From Desulfomonilaceae bacterium (GTDB lineage Bacteria; Desulfobacterota; Desulfomonilia; Desulfomonilales; Desulfomonilaceae): DNA of 59,850 nucleotides. The notes under the pieces are model-generated. The model was not told where the DNA came from. It searched no databases and saw nothing but the letters and a program-made list of their open reading frames with translations. The stretch spans positions 1 through 59,850 of the forward strand of contig JBAZSD010000027.1 in the NCBI GenBank assembly GCA_041662605.1, written 5' to 3'. Both the position numbers and the translations under genes were made by a program. Below, piece by piece: positions 53,591-59,850 of the stretch (within the stretch, counting starts at the first letter, position 1; the number at the start of each line of letters is the position of its first letter).

Positions 53591-54931
53591 CTAAGCGAAG
53601 TTTTGCCTTAAATAGGCGGGAATGTGGGCGCCCTCACGCGGGCCGATTGCGATTTCCCAGTCCGAAAGCTCTTCTTCGAGATCACCGCTGATGATCGCCG
53701 CTGCTCCAGGTATAATAAGTTTTTTCAGTTTGCTTTTTTCTTCGATTCCACATTTCTTTACAAAAGGCCCTATTATATCACCAACGAATTTTCCGGCGGC
53801 CCATGCGGTCAAAACGGACAATCCGTCTGTGTTTAAAACCAAAAGCCATGCAGGGACCCTGCTAGATTCAATTTCACCTGAAACGATGAAGTAGGTCAGA
53901 GAGAAATTGCTGGTAATAAGAACGGGCGACTTTTCGTCAGGATTATTGACCGGGTAGATTCCCTGTTCAGTTGTCATGGGTCTCTGAGGATCAGTGTAGA
54001 TGTTAAGCCTCTGTAACAACAGAGGAAACAGCACTTCCCCTTTAAACTCACTCAGAATTTCAATACCCGCGTACTTTGATATAAACGTCCCGGCGACAAT
54101 AGTTTCGTCAATAGCGTTGTCGGACATCGCGCATGGGAAAACAATAGTTGGAAAGCCGAGTGGCCGATAGAGATTATCCAGCGCCAGTCTTCTCATCATA
54201 ACCTGATCTCTGAGCTGTTCAGCCAGACTCAGGTTATCGGTTGAAAGTACTATATCTTTGTGGCCCTTGGCGACAAGTTTCGCTGCAAGTTTGGCTACTT
54301 CGCCTACCTTGCCGGCCTTCACCGCCAACGGGCAGTCGTATTCTGTGGCCAGCGCCGACATTGCGTCAAGATTAGCCTCGGTCGCTGCGAAGATTAGTGG
54401 CTTATTCTTCCCTACTACGGCTAAAGCGCCTTTCAGCGTATCCAAATTGTCACTCATCAAAATAATCGCAGCGCCGGCTTCATTGGCCTTTTTAGCCAAG
54501 ACTGCGAAACGATCGGCGGCTCCATCGTCCTTTATCGCCACCAGTTCAGGTTTGAGGGTCAATCCGACTCGCTCATACCTAAGTTCTTTGAAAGCTTTAA
54601 GCTTCGCGTCGACTGAGTCGTCTGATTCCGATACGGAAATAAGGCAACCCAGACCGGTTGGATTATTAAAAGTTTTTTCATGTCTGAAGAGAACGGTCTC
54701 TCCTCCGACTTTGACCGCAGCAGCGTCCACTCCGATTTGGACAGTCCTAATTGGGGGGGCTGAAGCTGAAGCCAGTTTTTCCTTGGCGTCTTCGGAGACG
54801 TAAGGACAAAGGGCTAACTCAGCTTTTCCAGCGGCCAGATTCATTGCGAAAGCCAAACATGTGGGAACACCGCATTCTCCACAGTTCTTCTTCGGCATCA
54901 TTTTAAAGATCTGAATTCCAGAAAGCGCCAT
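53591..54931 (-). CDS. acsC: Corrinoid/iron-sulfur protein large subunit
   Basis: 446 residues from ATG 54931, which has GGGAGG upstream; the frame runs 13 codons further without a site. The N-terminal [4Fe-4S] domain has cysteines 17, 20, 25 and 42 in MPKKNCGECGVPTC and LALCPY. The cluster reduces the cobalt for reactivation. A TIM-barrel domain follows, and the C-terminal region (from about 320) carries the corrinoid. With AcsD, not in the window, it brings the methyl group to acetyl-CoA synthase. Confidence 0.93.
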   Translation of the reverse strand: MALSGIQIFKMMPKKNCGECGVPTCLAFAMNLAAGKAELALCPYVSEDAKEKLASASAPPIRTVQIGVDAAAVKVGGETVLFRHEKTFNNPTGLGCLISVSESDDSVDAKLKAFKELRYERVGLTLKPELVAIKDDGAADRFAVLAKKANEAGAAIILMSDNLDTLKGALAVVGKNKPLIFAATEANLDAMSALATEYDCPLAVKAGKVGEVAKLAAKLVAKGHKDIVLSTDNLSLAEQLRDQVMMRRLALDNLYRPLGFPTIVFPCAMSDNAIDETIVAGTFISKYAGIEILSEFKGEVLFPLLLQRLNIYTDPQRPMTTEQGIYPVNNPDEKSPVLITSNFSLTYFIVSGEIESSRVPAWLLVLNTDGLSVLTAWAAGKFVGDIIGPFVKKCGIEEKSKLKKLIIPGAAAIISGDLEEELSDWEIAIGPREGAHIPAYLRQNFA

Positions 54932-55003
54932 CGATAAAAACCTCCCTCTCGAGGCAAAATCCCCTGTCAAAAAAGTGACGATTCCTAAGAAAATATAACT
55001 TAA

Positions 55004-55033
55004 GCAGGGGGTCTTTCTACATTAACCCCCTGC
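55004..55033 (-). other. Intercistronic hairpin between acsB and acsC
   Basis: GCAGGGGG (55004-55011) pairs with CCCCCTGC (55026-55033). On the transcribed minus strand the hairpin lies between the acsB stop and the acsC ribosome-binding site and is not followed by a T run. Confidence 0.55.
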
Positions 55034-55076
55034 CTTCGGAAGGGTCAAATGAAAAATTGAATTTGACTAAGAATTA

Positions 55077-57284
55077 TTACCCTACGATCGAATCCATCGA
55101 CACTGCAGGGTGTTCCTTTTCCTGAAGGAACGGCAAAATTTCATCCTCAGTCACTCCGACTGTTTCGTCCGCGATTCGGTCCGCCATATTGGAGATGCCC
55201 ATCTTTTCACCTTGAGCGTTTATTTTGTCTCTAAGCATTTCCTTCAGGCCCTTGGGTAACCAGACCATTCGTTTGATCCCACCTTCGGCGGAAATGAATT
55301 TGTCGGAAACTATATAAAGTTTGCTGTGGCCAACAAAGCCCGGGGTGACATTTCCGCCACCTGCGCTACCGGCAAGGGTCGTGAACTTCATGCCGCATGG
55401 AGTCATTCCCTTGTAATCACGGTCAACACTCATAATCCCATTAGCCACTGGAAGCACTGCAGCAATACACTCAAAGCAGCCACAAGATGTCATGGGACTT
55501 TCCATGATTGAGTACGCGCTGCACCCGACAACTTTTCCACGCGACGCTTTACTCACAAAATCATTAACGCCTTCCCACTGACCCAATCTTTCGTCCAGAA
55601 CCTTACCTTTTTCAATGGGCTGATTAGGCCCAGTCGGGTTAATTTCGTTGGACGCTTTGCAATCAAGCCAGTTATATGCGCCGCAGAGACCTGCTCTCTC
55701 TGGCGTAACGACACAAACGTGGGTGGGAGCAAAACTCTGACAAAGAGTACATGAATAATATGTATTTTCGTCTTCGTCTTTCATACCCTGAACCCTTGAG
55801 TCTCTGACTGCATAGGATTCACGGGCTTTTTTTAGCAGTTCGTCGCATTTTCCCTGGTCAGTAAAAATTGTAACTTTGACCTTGTCAAGAACCGCTCCAA
55901 AATCCTGATGGTATTTAGCATGTAAAATAGATCCAATATGTTTTAAAGAAAATCCTTTTTCCACCGCGCCTTTTCCGATACGAACCCAGGCGATATCGCG
56001 CTGTCCGATGTGCATCAAGCCTTGCGCGTAGTTGATCAAGTGGTGAATCTGACGTTCAAGAATTGGTTCGAAGTCAGACTGCATTTTCCGGCCGGCGACT
56101 TCCACATAAATACCGATCGGCAACCTGGTTCCTGGCTTAATGTCTTTTAGGTCAGGTCCTACGAGGTCAACTTGACCATCTTCGATCTCATTCATGTCTT
56201 TCATCACGGTCAGCTCTACGCCAGTGGTCTTTCCGCCACCAGCTTCCATGTAGATATCATCGCCTCTGATTCTTTCACCTTCAAACGCCGGACCGTAAGC
56301 GACAGGGACCGGAACCTCAGTAACCGTGACCTTGAGGCCTCGAACTTCAATCGCCTTTGCGACGATGTCTTTATGGGCAATATTTGAAACGACGTGTTCA
56401 TACGTGCAGACGCCGGTTGGAAGAATCTGCGGAATCGGTGTGTCTGCGATTGTCGGGAACCCGTAGTTAATGGCGCCGGCCGCCGCCGCGTACCATTCGT
56501 CGGAAACATCACCAAGGGCCAACACGAAAGCGAAAACGCGGTCCTTGTTATAGATCAGGACTTTTCTGAAATCACCAGGCTGAATTCCTCCGAAGCTCAG
56601 GGCTGCTCTTGTTGCAAACCCAACTGCGAAAATAGCCGACGAAATGTCCGGACCGAATGGAACAAGTCGTGTCGGCCATCCAACCTGTACGCCGGCTTCT
56701 TTCAACTGCTGGCTGAAAGTTGTTCCGTTGTGGCTTGCGGCCATAAACACATACAGGTTCTTTTTTTGCAATTCGAGAGCCATGTCGGCGGCAATTTCTT
56801 TCGTCGGGGCTGAACCTACGATTGCTGCAAATCCGGGGGCTGTGCCATCAACGAATTCAACGCCTCTTTTTCTCAGGATGATATCATCCGCCGCTCCCAG
56901 CCAAAGTTTGTCATCAGTAGGATCTTCTGCGGGCAAATAAAAATCGGGATCTTCAAGATATCTTATGGCTTCAAGAATTTCAAAATTAAAAAGGGTGGCC
57001 ATTCCCGCGTCCAAAACCGGCCCTAAGTACGGTAAGTGCGTTTTTTCACGGACTAGCGGGGGAATTAATTCTTCAGATCTAGTAAGAACTTGCCCCGCGT
57101 CGCCCAGATTTTTTACTGGGAAGCCCAAAATGCCATAAATGACCGGTAGGTAATAACCTGTGTTGGGAAAGCTAATTTCTTGTTTTTCACCATACTTCTG
57201 AACGGCCTGTTCAAAGCGCTTACGCGTTTTCTCGTACACTTTGTGAGCGCCGGCTATGACATTCGCTGCGATTATCTTGGACAC
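55077..57284 (-). CDS. acsB: Acetyl-CoA synthase (alpha subunit)
   Basis: 735 residues, GTG start with GAGGAGG upstream. It joins CO, the methyl group and CoA at the nickel-containing A-cluster, and can also run backwards. The A-cluster cysteines are present with the Moorella spacing: 512, 515, 524 and 534 in SCTLCQSF, THVC and GLCGAY bind the [4Fe-4S], and 601 and 603 in TSCGCFEC hold the distal nickel. The N-terminal CO-tunnel domain is complete (from IIAANVIAGAHKVY), so this is the bacterial full-length form and not the shorter archaeal CdhC. Confidence 0.95.
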   Translation of the reverse strand: MSKIIAANVIAGAHKVYEKTRKRFEQAVQKYGEKQEISFPNTGYYLPVIYGILGFPVKNLGDAGQVLTRSEELIPPLVREKTHLPYLGPVLDAGMATLFNFEILEAIRYLEDPDFYLPAEDPTDDKLWLGAADDIILRKRGVEFVDGTAPGFAAIVGSAPTKEIAADMALELQKKNLYVFMAASHNGTTFSQQLKEAGVQVGWPTRLVPFGPDISSAIFAVGFATRAALSFGGIQPGDFRKVLIYNKDRVFAFVLALGDVSDEWYAAAAGAINYGFPTIADTPIPQILPTGVCTYEHVVSNIAHKDIVAKAIEVRGLKVTVTEVPVPVAYGPAFEGERIRGDDIYMEAGGGKTTGVELTVMKDMNEIEDGQVDLVGPDLKDIKPGTRLPIGIYVEVAGRKMQSDFEPILERQIHHLINYAQGLMHIGQRDIAWVRIGKGAVEKGFSLKHIGSILHAKYHQDFGAVLDKVKVTIFTDQGKCDELLKKARESYAVRDSRVQGMKDEDENTYYSCTLCQSFAPTHVCVVTPERAGLCGAYNWLDCKASNEINPTGPNQPIEKGKVLDERLGQWEGVNDFVSKASRGKVVGCSAYSIMESPMTSCGCFECIAAVLPVANGIMSVDRDYKGMTPCGMKFTTLAGSAGGGNVTPGFVGHSKLYIVSDKFISAEGGIKRMVWLPKGLKEMLRDKINAQGEKMGISNMADRIADETVGVTEDEILPFLQEKEHPAVSMDSIVG

Positions 57285-57386
57285 TGTATATATCCTCCTC
57301 TGAAAACGTTTGTGCTAATTATTTTGAGGCAGAGTGGAGCCCCCTGGGTCTCCTCCCTGCAATCAATCTCAACCAAAGTTTCGGAT

Positions 57387-59849
57387 TTAACCGGCTATGT
57401 CTCTTCTCATGGCCATATCCATAAGAACACGCTCACGAGCCTTATCTATTCCAAGAGCCTTACGTTTCGAGTCGATGTGCGCAATGCATCTCTTGGCCAT
57501 TTCATAAGGATCCTTGTCTACCATGTCCCATTTCCCGCCGTATGTCTTCTCAATATCCTTGAAGAGATAATTGGTACATACATCCTCGTTGATTGTTGGG
57601 AACCCACCACCTAATAGGACGTAGACTCCCGAAGCCACAAAATATTGACCAATGGATATAGCTTTTTCGCTCATCCATTCAGGCGCAACACCTACGGCCG
57701 GGATGTCGCTTATGTCGTCCCCAAGACCGCCATCACGCACTACCGCTGTCGCCGCTATCAGGATTCGTGAATTATCAACGCATGAGCCCATGTGCAAACA
57801 TGGAGGAATACCAACTGTCTCGCAAACTTCCGCCAAGCCCTGGCCAGCATATTTCGAAGCCGCTTCCGGTGAAAGCAAGCCTGCCTTGCCCAGGGCGATG
57901 GCCGAGCATCCAGTCGTCAATACCAGCACATCGTTCTTAATAAGCTCTTTGGCCAATTCAACATGGAGAAAGTCCTGTTTGACCCTTGCGTTTCCGCATC
58001 CAACTATTCCGGCGAGTCCTCGAATACGTCCATTGATAATATTGTCATTTAACGGACGATAAGAGGCGCGAAACATTCCTCCCAACAGATAACTAATGGT
58101 TTCATGGCTGAAACCTACTACCATGTCTTGTTGTTCCGTGGGAATATGGATTTTGCTTTTGTCACGATTGGGGAAGTTATCGATTGCTTCTTTCACAATA
58201 GCCTTAGCGGTTTCAAGACCGTATCGTTCGTCATAAGCATAGTGTTTGTAAGCCCCCTGCATCTTCGCGATCGGGCTAGTTGTCACTATTTGAGTATGGA
58301 AGCATTTGGCGAGTTCAGCGACACCCTGCATGATGCACTGCACATCGACGACCATAGTTTCCAGGGCGCCTGTGATAATGGCTAGTTCCTGTTGGAGATA
58401 GTTTCCGGCGATTGGTATACCGTGGCGCATCAATATTTCATTTGATGTACAGCAAATTCCGCCGAGACTGATTCCACCTGTGGCGCCTTTGCTCTTGGCG
58501 TAGGCTATCATTTCAGGATCTTGAACCGCCTGAACGATGATTTCCGACAACGAAGGCTCATGCCCGTGGACGATAATGTTGACTGTGTCTTCTTTCATGC
58601 AGCCAAGGTTGACTTTGCCTAGAACAGGCACTGGAGTGCCGTAAAGAGCGTCAGAGAGATCAGTGGCAATCATTGAGCCGCCCCAACCATCGCCAATAGC
58701 GCATTTCGTAGCCAGCCTGATGATATGTTCCATCTCCTGGTTGACACCCATGTGGGTCATGTGCATAACTTCCACAACAGGTCTATCTATCCCTGTCGGG
58801 ATAACACCCTCATTTCGCCATATTTCCTGTCTCTTGAGGGGAGCGCGCTTGACATTCATGATCTCGCCATGCTGCTTCCCGTATTCAGCAAGGGCCTTCT
58901 TTCCGACGTCTATGGCTATATCCTTGAATTCGCGTCCTTCGGTTTCAACATCATAATCCATAGCGAGGGCCAAAACCTTTGCTTTGTCTTTTATTTGATA
59001 GTCCGGCAACTTACCTTCTGCCGCCAACAAGAAGGTGTGAGCGACATGGCGTCCGTGGTCACTGTGGGCAGATGCGCCGGCGGCTACCATACGGGCAAAG
59101 TTTCTTGCCGCGATAGTCTCTGGAGTGGCTCCACATAAGCCTGTCCGTAGTTTGCGCTCCTCCGGTGTTTCTGTTTTGCCTTTCGGGGGCAATACGCGGC
59201 ATGGTCCCATGTTACAGATTCTGCAACACGTCCCACCTTTGCCAATTGGACACGCCGTCATCGTTCTAGCACGGTGAAAAGCTGTTTTGTAACCCTGGGT
59301 ATCCGCATACTTCAAACCCTCGAGAGTCACATCACAGGCCGTATATTCCGACCAGTCCGCCGGAGCTAATTCCTTTTTCTTGGCAGGAGCCGCAAACACC
59401 ACCTCTGCTTCGGCCTTGGCGGCAGGCGCAGCCACAGCCTGGGCCGCTGGGGCCGAAGCGCTGGGAGCCTTCCCTGAAAGCAGCGTGTCCAAGCCTGCCA
59501 TCACGGATGTAAGGCCCTTCAACGCCTTAAAAGCGCCAACCATTTCTTTGAGACCCTGAATATCGTCTTTGGTCAATTGACCCATAATCGCTTCCTCCTC
59601 CTCGCTCGTCGCCTCTGCAACGGGCGGTTTCGCTATGTCTTGCTTTATGGTTTCTTTTTTTACGGAAACAACCGTCGGCGCGCTCACTTGAGGTTTTGGG
59701 GCCTCGGCTTCAACGACAGCTATTGGTTTTTCAACAGGTTTGGGAATTTCGACTGGTTTAGGAGCCGGCTTGGGAGCTGCCGCAGGTTTGGCTGGAGCAG
59801 CGGCCTTGGGAGCCTCTTTGGCCGGCTCGCCGGATAAGCTCAAATCCAC
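57387..59849 (-). CDS. acsA: CO dehydrogenase catalytic subunit with N-terminal extension (start beyond or at window edge)
   Basis: At least 820 residues; the frame is open to the last bases of the window and may continue. The core starts about residue 165 and has the D/B-cluster cysteines (CCRICNMGPC at 208-217 and GLCGA at 239) and the C-cluster parts HGHEPSLSE, GGICCTSNE, VDVQCIMQG, GIVGCGNARV and TTGCSAIALG. It oxidises CO or reduces CO2 and delivers CO to AcsB. The extension is Ala/Pro/Lys-rich with one helical stretch (EMVGAFKALKGLTSVMAGLD, 102-121). ATG 59585, codon 89, is preceded by GGAGGAGGAAG, so a second, shorter start is plausible. It is the first gene of the operon seen here. 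Confidence 0.9.
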   Translation of the reverse strand: MDLSLSGEPAKEAPKAAAPAKPAAAPKPAPKPVEIPKPVEKPIAVVEAEAPKPQVSAPTVVSVKKETIKQDIAKPPVAEATSEEEEAIMGQLTKDDIQGLKEMVGAFKALKGLTSVMAGLDTLLSGKAPSASAPAAQAVAAPAAKAEAEVVFAAPAKKKELAPADWSEYTACDVTLEGLKYADTQGYKTAFHRARTMTACPIGKGGTCCRICNMGPCRVLPPKGKTETPEERKLRTGLCGATPETIAARNFARMVAAGASAHSDHGRHVAHTFLLAAEGKLPDYQIKDKAKVLALAMDYDVETEGREFKDIAIDVGKKALAEYGKQHGEIMNVKRAPLKRQEIWRNEGVIPTGIDRPVVEVMHMTHMGVNQEMEHIIRLATKCAIGDGWGGSMIATDLSDALYGTPVPVLGKVNLGCMKEDTVNIIVHGHEPSLSEIIVQAVQDPEMIAYAKSKGATGGISLGGICCTSNEILMRHGIPIAGNYLQQELAIITGALETMVVDVQCIMQGVAELAKCFHTQIVTTSPIAKMQGAYKHYAYDERYGLETAKAIVKEAIDNFPNRDKSKIHIPTEQQDMVVGFSHETISYLLGGMFRASYRPLNDNIINGRIRGLAGIVGCGNARVKQDFLHVELAKELIKNDVLVLTTGCSAIALGKAGLLSPEAASKYAGQGLAEVCETVGIPPCLHMGSCVDNSRILIAATAVVRDGGLGDDISDIPAVGVAPEWMSEKAISIGQYFVASGVYVLLGGGFPTINEDVCTNYLFKDIEKTYGGKWDMVDKDPYEMAKRCIAHIDSKRKALGIDKARERVLMDMAMRRDIAG

Positions 59850-59850
59850 T

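Overview
The window looks like the chromosome of an anaerobic deltaproteobacterium in the Desulfobacterota/Thermodesulfobacteriota sense. It is most like a sulfate-reducing or syntrophic lineage such as the Desulfomonile/Syntrophobacter relatives. Three things point there: the EF-Tu and RNA polymerase sequences are of that type, the base composition is moderate, and a bacterial acetyl-CoA synthase/CO dehydrogenase (Wood-Ljungdahl) operon sits at the right end. This placement is inference from protein sequence, not a phylogeny.

Positions 1-1394 are an insertion sequence with imperfect terminal inverted repeats and a frameshifted DDE transposase. Its left inverted repeat begins at base 1, so the contig probably breaks at a repeated element. 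From 1.66 to 7.9 kb there is a small envelope/isoprenoid cluster: a TolC-like outer-membrane protein, a HlyD-like periplasmic adaptor, a membrane glycosyltransferase, a MobA/MocA-like nucleotidyltransferase, and a fusion of IspH (LytB) with a UbiA-family prenyltransferase.

From 7.9 to 42 kb lies a nearly unbroken transcription/translation superlocus: tRNA-Thr, Tyr, Gly, Thr, tuf, rpmG, tRNA-Trp, secE, nusG, rplK, rplA, L10 leader, rplJ, rplL, rpoB, rpoC, then rpsL, rpsG, fusA, a second tuf, and the S10, spc and alpha gene order through rplQ, closed by a strong terminator. The two tuf genes lie in a 1,209-bp repeat that appears identical and whose second copy runs into the end of fusA. RpoC is enlarged by two insertions. 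One, of about 185 residues, is in the trigger-loop region and seems to contain extra sandwich-barrel hybrid motif repeats.

From 42 to 52.4 kb is a mixed region: a degenerate EcfA-like ABC ATPase just after rplQ, ftsB, a 58-residue cysteine-containing protein on the minus strand, a DUF2156 protein, CstA, a small protein plus two ArsA-type ATPases, a cysteine-containing possible thioredoxin-fold protein, a single-domain response regulator, a lipocalin-like secreted protein and an unknown multi-pass membrane protein.

From 52.5 kb to the end, on the minus strand, is the acs operon in transcription order: CO dehydrogenase (acsA/cooS, open at the window edge, with a long Ala/Pro/Lys-rich N-terminal extension), acsB, acsC and acsE. 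Together these transfer a methyl group from methyltetrahydrofolate to a corrinoid protein and join it with CO and CoA to make acetyl-CoA, or run the reverse reaction. The small corrinoid subunit AcsD and any nickel-insertion ATPase of the AcsF/CooC type are not in the window. The ArsA-type pair nearby is the only candidate maturation ATPase seen.
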